From: Nocardioides luteus
GTDB taxonomy: Bacteria > Actinomycetota > Actinomycetes > Propionibacteriales > Nocardioidaceae
Direction of reading: 5' to 3'
DNA length: 64,000 nt
Assembly: GCF_015752315.1 (NCBI RefSeq)
Contig: NZ_JADOVJ010000001.1
Span: 868,001 to 932,000 of the forward strand
The stretch's first letter is position 1; each line of letters begins with the position of its first letter. The position numbers and the translations under genes are program-made. Below are positions 7,484-18,923 of this stretch, in pieces. The notes beneath the pieces were generated by a model, which was not told where the DNA came from, made no database searches, and saw only the letters and a program-made list of their open reading frames with translations.

Positions 7484-9198
7484 GGTCCTTCTTCGCCGTC
7501 GTCCTGACCGCGGTCGCGCTCCTCGTCTCGGCGTGCTCGAGCGTGCCCGACTCCGGCTCCGTGCAGCGCGTCGACCTGGCCGCGCCGGACGCCCAGGAGG
7601 AGCTCATCCCCTACAACCCCGGCGCGCCACGAGCGGGCGCATCACCGGGGGAGATCGTCGACGGGTTCCTCGACGCGATGAAGGCCACCCCGATGAGCAC
7701 GGCCTACGCCCGCCGCTACCTCACCAAGGACGCGGCGAAGAACTGGGCGCCGGCCGGCCGCACCCTGGTCTACGGCGAGCTCGGCAGCCACGTCGGCTCC
7801 TCACCCCGGGTCTCGGTGGAGCTGGAGGACGCCGGCTGGCTCGACGAGCGCGGCGTGTGGCGCGGTGCACTGGCCGCCTCCCAGGCGATCCTCGACTTCG
7901 AGCTGACCCGCACCGAGGGCGAGTGGCGGATCAGCTCGGCCCCGGACGCCCTGGTGGTCGAGGAGGACTGGTTCCTGACCCATTTCGCCCGCAGCAACCT
8001 CTACTACGTCGAGCCGACCGGCCACACCCTGGTGCCGGAGCCGATCTTCGCGCCCAAGGGCACCGCCTACGCCACCACCCTCGTCTCCAGCCTGCTGAGC
8101 GGCCCGGGTGAGGAGGAGCGAGGCGTGATCCGCAGCGCGCTCCCGGCCGCGGCCGACGAGCCGCGCTCGGTGAACATCCGCGACGGGGTCGCCGAGGTCG
8201 ACCTGGCCGGTGACCTGGGCGACCTCGACTCCGAGGAGCTCCAGCTCATGGGCGCCCAGCTCGCCTGGACCCTGCGCCAGGACGCCAGCGTGGAACGTAT
8301 CCGGCTCACGATCGACGGCGAGCCGGTGGTGCTGCCGGGCTACGGCGACACGTTCGACGTCGACAGCAGCGGGGGCTACGACCCCAACGGCACCTCGGCC
8401 AGGGTCGATCTCTACGCGTTGCGTGATGGTGCGCTGGTGACCAGCACCGGCGAGAACGGCGACCCGTGGGTCCCGGTGCTCGGCGGCTGGGCCGACTCGC
8501 ACGGGGTGACCGACGTCGCCGTCGACGCCGCCAACTCGAGCGCGGCCGCGATCACCGCCGACCGCACCGGCGTCCTCGTCGGCAAGCTGGCCAGCGACGG
8601 AGAGATCACCCAGGCGCCCGTGAAGGGCACCCGGCTGCTCCGGCCCTCCTGGGACCTCGCCGGCCGGCTGTGGCTGGTGGACAAGGACTCGACCGGCGCC
8701 CGGGTGATGTACGTCGACGGCGACCGCCGCGTGCGCGTCGCCATCCCGGGCGTCACCGGCGAGAACGTGACCCGGTTCCTGGTCTCGCGCGACGGCACCC
8801 GGTTCGTCGCGGTGATCGACGGCGTGTCCTCGGACCGCATCGTCGTCAGCCGGCTGCAGGCCTCCTCCAAGGGCCAGATCGTGTCCGGTACGTCGGCGGT
8901 CCTGCTGCCGCACCCGGATTCCGCGACCATGCGGGTCACCGACATCGCCTGGACCTCGCCGACCACCATCGTCGCGGTCCAGCAGATCAGCTCGACCGCG
9001 CTCTTCCAGTCGGTCTCGCTCGACGGCGCGCCCAGCGGCGAGCGCTACACCCTCAGCGACCGGGTCACCGGCGTCGTCGGCTCCCCGGTGGCCTCGGCCC
9101 GTCTCTACGCCGTCTCCGGCACCACCCTGCTCGACCCGCTCGACCGGTTCGACCTCGGGATGCCGTCCAACATCTCCGACGTCACCTACCAGGGCTGA
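7480..9198 (+). CDS. lpqB: Lipoprotein LpqB
   Basis: 572 aa. The signal peptide ends in the lipobox VSAC, giving a lipid-anchored extracytoplasmic protein. A GerMN-type domain is centred on LLSGPGEEERGVIRSALP through DVDLAGD-like strands, followed by a beta-propeller-like half. The GTG start overlaps the mtrB stop by 4 nt, so the three genes are translationally coupled. In mycobacteria LpqB binds the sensor part of MtrB and tunes signalling for cell-wall homeostasis; this role is inferred from the family and the operon. Confidence 0.94.
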   Translation: MRSFFAVVLTAVALLVSACSSVPDSGSVQRVDLAAPDAQEELIPYNPGAPRAGASPGEIVDGFLDAMKATPMSTAYARRYLTKDAAKNWAPAGRTLVYGELGSHVGSSPRVSVELEDAGWLDERGVWRGALAASQAILDFELTRTEGEWRISSAPDALVVEEDWFLTHFARSNLYYVEPTGHTLVPEPIFAPKGTAYATTLVSSLLSGPGEEERGVIRSALPAAADEPRSVNIRDGVAEVDLAGDLGDLDSEELQLMGAQLAWTLRQDASVERIRLTIDGEPVVLPGYGDTFDVDSSGGYDPNGTSARVDLYALRDGALVTSTGENGDPWVPVLGGWADSHGVTDVAVDAANSSAAAITADRTGVLVGKLASDGEITQAPVKGTRLLRPSWDLAGRLWLVDKDSTGARVMYVDGDRRVRVAIPGVTGENVTRFLVSRDGTRFVAVIDGVSSDRIVVSRLQASSKGQIVSGTSAVLLPHPDSATMRVTDIAWTSPTTIVAVQQISSTALFQSVSLDGAPSGERYTLSDRVTGVVGSPVASARLYAVSGTTLLDPLDRFDLGMPSNISDVTYQG

Positions 9199-9270
9199 TT
9201 CTCCACAGCTCTATCCACAGGTACGCCGCACCCGGTTGCCCCGCGGCAGCCACCCTGGTCGACTCGACCC

Positions 9271-10017
9271 ATGAGCCTTCGAGCAACCGTGCCTGATCGT
9301 CTCGGGCTCCGCTTCGACCTCGCCAACGCCTGGCACGACCTGGTCGTGGGCGGTCGCTGCGTCGGCTGCGACCGGCCGGGCCGCCTGCTCTGCCGCGACT
9401 GCCACGCCGCGCTCCCGGACCGGGCCGGGGCGAGCCCGCCGAGCCCGGCGCCGCCGGGCATCGTCCCGGCCTTCGCCGCGGGACCCTACGAGGGCACCCT
9501 CAAGCAGTTCGTCATCGGGCTCAAGGAGCGCCAGCTCCTCGGTCTGCGCCGGCCGCTGGCCGGTCTGCTCGCGCTCTCCGTCCTCGAGGCGATGGCGCAG
9601 ACCGGCGCCGGTCCCACGGTCCTGGTGCCGGTCCCGTCGCGGCCGGCGTCGGTGCGAGAGCGCGGCCTGGACAGCACCGCGGCCATCACCCGCCGGGCAG
9701 CCGCGATGCTGAGGCAGCACGGGCTCGGCGTACGCCACCACCGGCTGCTGCGCACCAGACCGGGCGTCGCGGACCAGGCCGGCCTCGACTCACGGCAGCG
9801 GCAGGCCAACCTGGCCGGGTCGATCACCTGCCCGGCGTCCGGCATCCGGACACTTGCCAGAACGATCCCGCGGGCGAGGTTCATCGTCTGCGACGACGTG
9901 ATCACCACCGGCGCGACCGCGCGGGAGGCTCAACGAGCGCTGGAATCGGTCGGTCTGGAGGTGACGGCGATCGCAACCGTGGCGGCCACCCAGCGTCGGT
10001 CTCGCGTTCAAATGTAG
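9271..10017 (+). CDS. ComF family phosphoribosyltransferase-like protein
   Basis: 248 aa. The N-terminal zinc-ribbon shows CVGCDRPGRLLCRDC (two CxxC pairs). The C-terminal type-I phosphoribosyltransferase fold contains the PRPP loop FIVCDDVITTGATA. Homologues include ComFC, needed for DNA uptake in competent bacteria, but this gene is conserved between lpqB and hpf in non-competent actinobacteria, where its role is unclear. A membrane-free cytoplasmic protein is predicted. Confidence 0.85.
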   Translation: MSLRATVPDRLGLRFDLANAWHDLVVGGRCVGCDRPGRLLCRDCHAALPDRAGASPPSPAPPGIVPAFAAGPYEGTLKQFVIGLKERQLLGLRRPLAGLLALSVLEAMAQTGAGPTVLVPVPSRPASVRERGLDSTAAITRRAAAMLRQHGLGVRHHRLLRTRPGVADQAGLDSRQRQANLAGSITCPASGIRTLARTIPRARFIVCDDVITTGATAREAQRALESVGLEVTAIATVAATQRRSRVQM

Positions 10018-10083
10018 GAAACCACCATGTAATTCTGTTGAAGGCCTTTCATGGGGAACATCGGCGAACTACCGTCACTACAT

Positions 10084-10341
10084 GGAGTCCGCCTGGGTCC
10101 GTGGTTGCGTCGCAGGGAGGTCCGCACTGCGGGCATCCGAGCGGCAAGCCGATGCCAGTCGCAGGCGAAACGGTCCACGTAACCCTGGAGACAGGGGATC
10201 ACGGTGCGGCTTAGAGATAAGTCCTGCCCCTGCCCTCCCGTCAGATACGGGAACCAGCAGGGAGAAGGTGGAGTGGCACCAAGCTGCTAAGCCTCTGCAG
10301 GCGGTTGTGGGGTCGAAGACCAGGTCGGCCGGGCGGACTCC
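10084..10341 (+). ncRNA. Large structured RNA upstream of hpf (raiA-motif candidate)
   Basis: A 390-nt gap precedes hpf. GGAGTCCGCCTGG (10084-10096) pairs with CCGGGCGGACTCC (10329-10341), a 13-bp closing helix with one G-U. Inside are CTGCG-GGCATC...GATGCC-agt-CGCAG, GGCTTA-GAGA-TAAGTC with a GNRA tetraloop, and CCCTGC...CCCGT-cagat-ACGGG...GCAGGG. A competing or pseudoknot pairing is possible between GGCTTAG and CTAAGCC. A conserved large ncRNA called the raiA motif is known upstream of raiA/hpf genes in Firmicutes and Actinobacteria. Position and complexity fit; the family name is my inference. A further hairpin (CCCGG-aGGTCA...TGACC-at-CCGGG, about 10346-10376) lies before the hpf RBS. 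Confidence 0.7.
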
Positions 10342-10408
10342 GTACCCCGGAGGTCACATGCGCTGACCATCCGGGATCCCGCCAACCCCGAAACACCGGG
10401 AGGTACCC

Positions 10409-11050
10409 ATGGAAGTTGTCGTCACGGCCCGCAACGCCGAGGTCTCAGACCGCTATCGCGCTCACGTAGCAGAGAAGCTCGCGAAGCTCGAGAAGCACGA
10501 CCACCGGATCATCAGAATCAACGTGGAGGTCGACAACGAGCCCAACCCGCGCCAGCACAAGGGCGCCGTACACGTCGAGCTCACTGCGTACTCGAAGGGT
10601 CCGGTCATCCGGGCCGAGGCGTGTGCCGAGGACAAGATGGGGGCGCTGGACCTGGCTGTCGACAAGATGGCTTCCCAGATGCGCCGCGCCGCTGACCGCC
10701 GCAGGGTTCACCGCGGCCGTCGTACGCCGGTTTCCGTGGGACAGGCACTGGCGGGCATCGAGCCCGACGGCCTGGCCACGACGTCCGAGTCGGAGCAGTT
10801 CGAGGAGGAGGAGATCCGGGAGCACCAGGTCGGACCGATCACCGTGACGGGGGAGGGGCCCTTGGTGGTCCGGGAGAAGACGCACACCGCGGAGCCGATG
10901 ACGCTCGACCAGGCGCTCTACGAGATGGAGCTGGTCGGCCACGACTTCTACCTCTACATCGACAAGGACTCGACGCGGCCCTCGGTCGTCTACCGCCGGA
11001 GGGGATACGACTACGGGGTGATCGCGCTCAACCGCGCAGACCTCGTCTGA
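10409..11050 (+). CDS. hpf: Ribosome hibernation-promoting factor, long form
   Basis: 213 aa. The N-terminal S30AE domain covers about 1-105 (VVVTARNAEVSDRYRAHVAEKL, in pieces TARNAEVSDR and HVAEKL). A variable linker rich in E is followed by the C-terminal dimerisation domain (MTLDQALYEMELVGHDFYLY, SVVYRRRGYDYGVIAL). Long HPF dimerises 70S ribosomes into inactive 100S particles in stationary phase or stress. RBS GGGAGG lies 5 nt before ATG 10409. The leader contains the structured RNA described above. A hairpin terminator follows. Confidence 0.95.
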   Translation: MEVVVTARNAEVSDRYRAHVAEKLAKLEKHDHRIIRINVEVDNEPNPRQHKGAVHVELTAYSKGPVIRAEACAEDKMGALDLAVDKMASQMRRAADRRRVHRGRRTPVSVGQALAGIEPDGLATTSESEQFEEEEIREHQVGPITVTGEGPLVVREKTHTAEPMTLDQALYEMELVGHDFYLYIDKDSTRPSVVYRRRGYDYGVIALNRADLV

Positions 11051-11071
11051 GGGCTGTCGCCTAAGCACGTC

Positions 11072-11112
11072 GGCCGGGACTTTTCCATCCCTCAGATGGA
11101 TGAGTCCCGGCC
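11072..11112 (+). terminator. Hairpin after hpf
   Basis: GGCCGGGAC (11072-11080) and GTCCCGGCC (11104-11112) form the outer stem. An inner stem TCCATC-cctca-GATGGA continues it. There is no 3' T-run. It is placed between hpf and the next promoter. Confidence 0.55.
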
Positions 11113-11152
11113 ATTCCCTCATGTGTCATGGGATACGTGCCATGATGCGTTC

Positions 11153-11833
11153 GTGTCATCTACATCTGGTGCCGATCGTGAGCCGGTCCGCGTCTTGGTT
11201 GTCGACGACCAGGAGCTCTTCCGGAGAGGTCTGGTCGCGCTGCTGGCGAGCGAGCCCGGGATCGAGGTGATCGGTGAGGCGACCAACGGCATCGAGGGCA
11301 CCGAGCGAGCCGCGGCTTCGGCTCCGGACGTCGTGCTGCTCGACGTACGCATGCCCAAGCAGACCGGGCTCGAGGCCTGCGTCGCGATCAAGGAGGCCGT
11401 TCCCTCGGCCAACATCATCATGCTGACCGTCTCTGACGAGGAGGCCGACCTCTACGACGCGGTCAAGGCCGGCGCGATGGGCTACCTCCTCAAGGACTCC
11501 TCGATCGACCAGGTCGCCCAGGCGATCCGGGTGGTCGCCGACGGCCAGTCCCTGATCAGCCCCTCCATGGCGGTCAAGCTGATGGAGGAGTTCAAGCAGA
11601 TGTCCCGGCCGGACCGCTCCCCGGTCCCCGGCCCCAAGCTCACCGACCGCGAGCTCGAGGTCCTCGGCCTGGTCGCCAAGGGACTCAACAACCGCGAGAT
11701 CGCCAAGCGGCTGTTCATCTCCGAGAACACCGTCAAGAACCACGTACGCAACATCCTGGAGAAGCTCCAGGCCCACTCGCGCATGGAGGCGGTCATGTAC
11801 GCCGTGCGCCAGAAGCTCCTCAACGTCGACTGA
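11153..11833 (+). CDS. NarL/LuxR-family response regulator
   Basis: 226 aa from GTG 11153, which lies 6-7 nt after CATGAT (leaderless pattern); an in-frame ATG at 11096 would fall upstream of that box. The receiver has VDDQ, phosphoacceptor Asp near 64 (VVLLDVRMPKQTGLEA) and Lys in YLLKDSS. The C-terminal LuxR helix-turn-helix is LTDREREVLGLVAKGLNNREIA-like, with NNREIAKRLFISENTVKNHV. No partner kinase is adjacent, so it is an orphan regulator with unknown targets. Confidence 0.92.
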   Translation: MSSTSGADREPVRVLVVDDQELFRRGLVALLASEPGIEVIGEATNGIEGTERAAASAPDVVLLDVRMPKQTGLEACVAIKEAVPSANIIMLTVSDEEADLYDAVKAGAMGYLLKDSSIDQVAQAIRVVADGQSLISPSMAVKLMEEFKQMSRPDRSPVPGPKLTDRELEVLGLVAKGLNNREIAKRLFISENTVKNHVRNILEKLQAHSRMEAVMYAVRQKLLNVD

Positions 11834-11940
11834 GCTGTTAGGTTGACGCCAGCGTCGCGTGCCGGTGACAGACCGTGTCAGGCATGGAGGCGCCGGACAC
11901 GAAGGAACACGACTGATGTTGTCGTCCCCTTCGCCCTCAC

Positions 11941-12411
11941 GTGACTGAGGGCGAGAAGACCAGGCTGATCGCCTGGGCAGATGAGATGCGGCGGGTCCAC
12001 GACCGGCTGCGCACGGCACTGCGAGTGACGCAGGAGGCCATCGCCGCGGGAGATCCCGCCGAACCCGCGGCCCGTGACCTGCTGCTGTTCTGCCACGGGT
12101 TCTGCGCGGCCCTGACCGGCCACCACGAGGGCGAGGACCGGGAGCTCTTCCCGGTGATCGCCCGAGCCCGTCCCGAGCTGCGCGAGACGATCCGCAAGCT
12201 GGAGCAGGACCACTCCATGATCGGCCACCTCCTCGGCGGCCTCCAGGCCGCCGTCGACCGGGCCGCCACCCCCGAGGAGCTCGGCAAGCACCTCGACGGC
12301 GTCTCGGCGATCATGGAGTCCCACTTCCGCTTCGAGGAGCGCCGGCTCCTGAGCGTGCTCGGCACCCTCAGGCTCGACGCGGACGTCGGCGAGGTCTTCG
12401 GCCCGCTCTGA
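11941..12411 (+). CDS. Hemerythrin domain protein
   Basis: 156 aa helical bundle. Candidate iron ligands are visible in order: the VHDRL His near 20, the H in LLFCHGF, HHEGEDRELFP (HxxxE-type), a DHSMIGH pair, and HFRFEERR near the C-terminus. This resembles the metal-binding pattern of bacterial hemerythrin-like proteins, which bind di-iron and sense or carry oxygen, NO or iron. It starts at GTG 11941 without an obvious RBS. A perfect inverted-repeat terminator follows. Confidence 0.85.
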   Translation: MTEGEKTRLIAWADEMRRVHDRLRTALRVTQEAIAAGDPAEPAARDLLLFCHGFCAALTGHHEGEDRELFPVIARARPELRETIRKLEQDHSMIGHLLGGLQAAVDRAATPEELGKHLDGVSAIMESHFRFEERRLLSVLGTLRLDADVGEVFGPL

Positions 12412-12428
12412 CCCGCGATCGGGCGATG

Positions 12429-12465
12429 GAGCCGGTTCCGGACGGGAGTTGTCCGGAACCGGCTC
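12429..12465 (+). terminator. Perfect inverted-repeat terminator
   Basis: GAGCCGGTTCCGGAC (12429-12443) and GTCCGGAACCGGCTC (12451-12465) form a perfect 15-bp stem with loop GGGAGTT. It runs directly into TAGAGT, the -10 box of the next gene, so terminator and promoter abut. Confidence 0.75.
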
Positions 12466-12478
12466 TAGAGTCGGACTC

Positions 12479-13690
12479 GTGCCCCGCTCTCAGACACTCA
12501 GCCGCTCGCAGGCCCGCCGGATCGCGCTGGCGGCGCAGGGCTTCGCCGACAAGCCCCACACCACCCCCACGATGCGTACGTTCCAGCGCACGCTGGAGCG
12601 CACCGGGGTCCTCCAGGTCGACTCGGTCAACGTCCTGCAGCGCGCGCACTACATGCCGCTCTACAGCCGGATGGGGGCGTACGACACCGGGCTCCTGCAC
12701 CGCGCGAGCAGCGGGCACCGGGACCGGCGGATGGTCGAGTACTGGGCGCACGTGCAGGCGTTCATGCCGGTCGAGCTGTGGCCGCACATGCAGTGGCGGA
12801 TGGACCACTACCGCGCCCAGAAGGGCTCCAAGTGGTGGGGGAGCGTGCCGGACGGGATGAAGGAGAAGGTGCTCGCGCTGGTGGCCGAGCAGGGGGCGCT
12901 CACCGCGCGCGAGGCGGCCAAGGCGCTCGACGACGCCGGCCCGCAGACCAAGGACCACTGGGGCTGGAACTGGTCCGACTCGCGCAAGACCCTCGACATC
13001 CTCTACATGTTCGGCGAGCTGGCGATCTCGCACCGCAACGACCAGTTCGAGGTCGCCTACGACCTGCCCGAGCGGGTCATCCCGCGGGTCCACCTCGACG
13101 CGCCGACGCCGTCGAGGGAGGAGGCCCACCGCGAGCTCGTACGCCGCGCCGCGAGGTCCCACGGGGTCGGCACCGCCAAGGACATCGCCGACTACTTCCG
13201 GATGCGCGTGGACGACACGACACGCGCGCTGAACGAGCTCATCGACGCCGGCGAGGTGGAGCCGGTGACGGTCGAGGGCATCCGCAAGCAGGCGTACCTC
13301 TTCTCCGGGTCCCGCCTGCCGCGCCGTATCGATGCCCGTGCGCTGCTGAGCCCGTTCGACCCGCTGGTCTGGGAGCGCGAGCGCACCGAGGCCCTCTTCG
13401 ACTTCTTCTACCGGATCGAGATCTACACGCCGGCGCCGAAACGGATCCACGGCTACTACGTGCTCCCGTTCCTCCTCGGGGAGCACATCGTCGGCCGCGT
13501 CGACCTCAAGGCCGACCGCAAGAGCGGAATCCTCCAGGTCAAGGGCGCGTTCACCGAGCCGCACGCCCCCGTGGAGACCGCCGTGGAGCTGGCTGCCGAG
13601 CTCGAGCGGCTCGCCGGCTGGCTGGGTCTGGAGGCCATCGCGGTCGATCCGAAGGGCGACCTGGCGCCGCTCCTTGCGCCGTTGGTGTGA
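12479..13690 (+). CDS. YcaQ-type winged-helix protein (putative crosslink-repair glycosylase)
   Basis: 403 aa from GTG 12479, 7 nt after TAGAGT (leaderless). It belongs to the winged-helix DUF1006/HTH_42 family, whose members E. coli YcaQ and Streptomyces AlkZ are DNA glycosylases that unhook alkyl lesions and interstrand crosslinks. The N-terminal stretch LQVDSVNVLQRAHYMPLYSR contains the Q-x-D form of the catalytic motif as I know it for the family. C-terminal strands VGRVDLKADRKSGILQVKGAF are also typical. The substrate is not predictable from sequence alone. Confidence 0.82.
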   Translation: MPRSQTLSRSQARRIALAAQGFADKPHTTPTMRTFQRTLERTGVLQVDSVNVLQRAHYMPLYSRMGAYDTGLLHRASSGHRDRRMVEYWAHVQAFMPVELWPHMQWRMDHYRAQKGSKWWGSVPDGMKEKVLALVAEQGALTAREAAKALDDAGPQTKDHWGWNWSDSRKTLDILYMFGELAISHRNDQFEVAYDLPERVIPRVHLDAPTPSREEAHRELVRRAARSHGVGTAKDIADYFRMRVDDTTRALNELIDAGEVEPVTVEGIRKQAYLFSGSRLPRRIDARALLSPFDPLVWERERTEALFDFFYRIEIYTPAPKRIHGYYVLPFLLGEHIVGRVDLKADRKSGILQVKGAFTEPHAPVETAVELAAELERLAGWLGLEAIAVDPKGDLAPLLAPLV

Positions 13691-13756
13691 GCAGGCGACC
13701 GGCAGGTGGGTAGAGTGAGCGTGCTATCTGTCTGCCGCTAGTAGGAGCCCGCCACC

Positions 13757-16654
<2,898 letters not shown>

Positions 16655-16675
16655 GGTCGCCTCGGTCGAGTTCCC

Positions 16676-16714
16676 GTGGAGCGCTGTACGTACCTTGTAC
16701 GTACAGCGCTCCAC
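16676..16714. terminator. Bidirectional terminator between secA and the Rv3235-like gene
   Basis: A perfect 18-bp inverted repeat with a 3-nt loop (CTT): GTGGAGCGCTGTACGTAC at 16676-16693 and its complement at 16697-16714. It lies between convergent genes and can serve both. Confidence 0.8.
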
Positions 16715-16731
16715 GCGTTTCCGGCCCTGTT

Positions 16732-17295
16732 CTAGTCGTAGCCGCCGAAGTTGAGCACCGTGCAGATCCAGCTCTCGCCGTTGCGCTCGAAACGGACCGC
16801 GAGCGCTCGCAGGCCGGCGCCGAAGCGGATCGTGACGGTCGCCTCGACGATGTCGTCGGAGACCTCGTAGACGTGGCAGCGGTGGACGCGGGGGCGGACG
16901 GGCTGGTTGCGGCCGGTGCCGGGCTCGTACGCCCCTGAGCGCGCCGTGAGGCTGGCGCGGTACCTCAGCTCGGCGTAGACCTCCTTGGTCGTCCAGCGGA
17001 CCAGCTGGCTCGCGGGACGGTCACCGCCGACGACCTCGGCGGCCTTCTGGGCGAACTGCGGAACCCAGCCGCGCAGATGGCCGTTGGCCGGGACGATCGG
17101 GATCGGGGGCGGGAGGTCGCCGTCCTCGATGTCGTCCGCGGGCTCGTCGCCGCGTGGGCGGGGTGGGTCCAGGCGTGGCTGGAGCTCGAAGCCCAGCGTT
17201 CCTTGGACGTCGGCAAGAGGCACTGCTTCATGCGGAGGCCGAGACGGTCTCGGCTCCTCTCCGGGATCGGGTTCCCGAGACGGTAGAGCGCTCAT
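16732..17295 (-). CDS. Rv3235 family protein
   Basis: 187 aa. A proline/acid-rich N-terminal half (about 1-75) precedes a conserved alpha/beta domain (FAQKAAEVVGGDRPASQLVRW, HRCHVYEVSDDIVEATVTI, RALAVRFERNGESWICTVLNFG). This matches the actinobacterial Rv3235 family found near secA1; its function is unknown. RBS AAGGAG precedes ATG 17295. It is last in the minus-strand series mgtE-like/DUF1003/mrp/tatB, but separated from tatB by about 124 nt with no recognisable element beyond its own promoter region. Confidence 0.75.
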   Translation of the reverse strand: MSALPSREPDPGEEPRPSRPPHEAVPLADVQGTLGFELQPRLDPPRPRGDEPADDIEDGDLPPPIPIVPANGHLRGWVPQFAQKAAEVVGGDRPASQLVRWTTKEVYAELRYRASLTARSGAYEPGTGRNQPVRPRVHRCHVYEVSDDIVEATVTIRFGAGLRALAVRFERNGESWICTVLNFGGYD

Positions 17296-17419
17296 AGGAG
17301 CAAACTCCTTTCTTCGCAGTCAACCTCCTCTTACCCGAATCCTTCGGCTCTAAACCGACGGGTAACAGAATGGGTCTGCTGTGACGAAAGGAGACAGAAG
17401 TGACTGGCTCTGGGGAGAC

Positions 17420-17749
17420 CTACGTCGCCTGGTCGTCGTAGGGCGGCTTCTCGCCGGCCAGAAGGGGCTTGGGCGCCTTGGCGCGGGCCTCTTCCTCCTC
17501 GATGTCGGCGAGGGCTTCCTGGATCTGCCTGCTGACGATGCGACGTGGGTCGAGGTCGCGCAGCTCCAGGTCCTGATAGGCGGGCCCGAGCTCTCCGCGC
17601 AGGTCGTCGCGCGCGTTGTTGGCCAGGTTGCGCACCTGGTGGAGGAGGCGGGCGATCTGCCGTGCCATGTCGGGGATCTTGTCCGGCCCGAAGACCAGGA
17701 TCGCGATCACGACGATGACGGCGAGCTCCGCGAAGCCGATGCCGAACAC
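17420..17749 (-). CDS. tatB: Twin-arginine translocase subunit TatB
   Basis: 109 aa. One N-terminal membrane helix with the TatA/B signature MFGIGFAELAVIVVIAILVFGP, in pieces GFAELAVI and LVFGPDKIP (the E and FGP are the hallmarks), then an amphipathic helix and an acidic tail. The length and long tail fit TatB rather than TatA. It is the receptor subunit of the Tat system that exports folded proteins such as the cholesterol oxidase predicted at 58.8 kb. It lies 17 nt downstream of mrp. Confidence 0.9.
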   Translation of the reverse strand: MFGIGFAELAVIVVIAILVFGPDKIPDMARQIARLLHQVRNLANNARDDLRGELGPAYQDLELRDLDPRRIVSRQIQEALADIEEEEARAKAPKPLLAGEKPPYDDQAT

Positions 17750-17766
17750 GCGCCGAACCTACAGGG

Positions 17767-18912
17767 TCAGAGCTTGGAGGTGGGAGTGAGGCCCAGCTGC
17801 ATGCCCGCGAGCCCGCGTCCGCGGCCCGAGATCGTACGCGCCACCTCGGCCAGGACCTTGGCGGACTCCGCCGTCGGGTCGGACTCGACGATCGGCTTGC
17901 CCGCGTCGCCCGCCTCGCGCAGCGTCTGCTCCAGCGGCACCTGGCCGAGCAGCGGCACCTTCGAGCCGAAGCGCTGCGAGAGGGTGTCGGCGACCCGCTG
18001 GCCGCCCCCGGAGCCGAAGACCTCCATCTTGGAGCCGTCGGGCAGGACGAGCCAGGACATGTTCTCCACGACGCCGACGACGCGCTGGTGCATCATCTCG
18101 GCCATCGTGCCGGCCCGCTCGGCCACCTCGGCGGCGGCCTCCTGCGGGGTGGTGACCACGACGATCTCGGCGTTGGGCAGGTGCTGGCCGAGGGAGATCG
18201 CCACGTCGCCGGTGCCCGGGGGCAGGTCGAGCAGCAGCGCGTCGAGGTCGCCCCAGTAGACGTCGGAGAGCATCTGGACCAGGGCCCGGTCGAGCATCGG
18301 TCCGCGCCAGGCGACGACCTGGTCGCGGCGAGGCTTGAGCATCCCGATGGAGATCACCGAGACGCCGGCGGCGGTCGGGACCGGCATGATCAGGTCGTCG
18401 ACCTGGGTCGGCCGGGAGTCGGCCACACCCAGCATCGCGGGCACCGAGTGGCCGTAGATGTCGGCGTCGACGATGCCGACCTTGAGGCCCTGCTGGGCGA
18501 GCGCGACGGCCAGGTTGACCGTGACCGACGACTTGCCGACACCGCCCTTGCCCGACGCGATCGCGAAGACCTTGGTCAGCGAGCCCGGCTGGGCGAAGGG
18601 GATCTCCCGCTGCGCCTGGCCGCCGGTGAGCCCGTTGCGCATCTCGGTGCGCTGCTCGTTGGTCATCACGCCCAGCTCGAGGTCGACGCCGGTGACGCCG
18701 TCGACCTTCTCGAGCGCCGCGGTGGTGTCGCGGTTGATGGTGTCCTTGAGCGGACAGCCGGCGACGGTCAGCAGCACCTTGACGCTGACGAGACCTGCGT
18801 CGTCGATCGATACGGAGTCGACCATCCCCAGCTCGGTGATGGGACGTTTGATCTCCGGGTCCTGAACGGTCGCCAGAGCTGCGTTGACACGGTCGAGAAG
18901 CGGGCTACTCAC
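17767..18912 (-). CDS. Mrp/NBP35-family iron-sulfur carrier ATPase
   Basis: 381 aa from GTG 18912, which lies 8 nt after TAGGCT on the minus strand (leaderless). The N-terminal DUF59/MIP18 domain has the thiol LLTVAGCPLKDTI. The P-loop deviant Walker A is ASGKGGVGKSSVTVNLA; then DADIYGHSVPAMLG and the LLDLPPGTGD motif follow. Mrp proteins transfer or assemble Fe-S clusters. The canonical CxxC of some members is not seen in the C-terminal part. Mycobacteria also keep mrp near tatB and a MgtE-like gene. Confidence 0.9.
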   Translation of the reverse strand: MSSPLLDRVNAALATVQDPEIKRPITELGMVDSVSIDDAGLVSVKVLLTVAGCPLKDTINRDTTAALEKVDGVTGVDLELGVMTNEQRTEMRNGLTGGQAQREIPFAQPGSLTKVFAIASGKGGVGKSSVTVNLAVALAQQGLKVGIVDADIYGHSVPAMLGVADSRPTQVDDLIMPVPTAAGVSVISIGMLKPRRDQVVAWRGPMLDRALVQMLSDVYWGDLDALLLDLPPGTGDVAISLGQHLPNAEIVVVTTPQEAAAEVAERAGTMAEMMHQRVVGVVENMSWLVLPDGSKMEVFGSGGGQRVADTLSQRFGSKVPLLGQVPLEQTLREAGDAGKPIVESDPTAESAKVLAEVARTISGRGRGLAGMQLGLTPTSKL

Positions 18913-18923
18913 GGTATGCAAGC

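Noticed and set aside
17381..18259. Plus-strand frame beginning near 17381 with GAAAGGAGA before it
   Set aside because: It overlaps tatB and mrp in antisense, and its codon use is that of a shadow frame.
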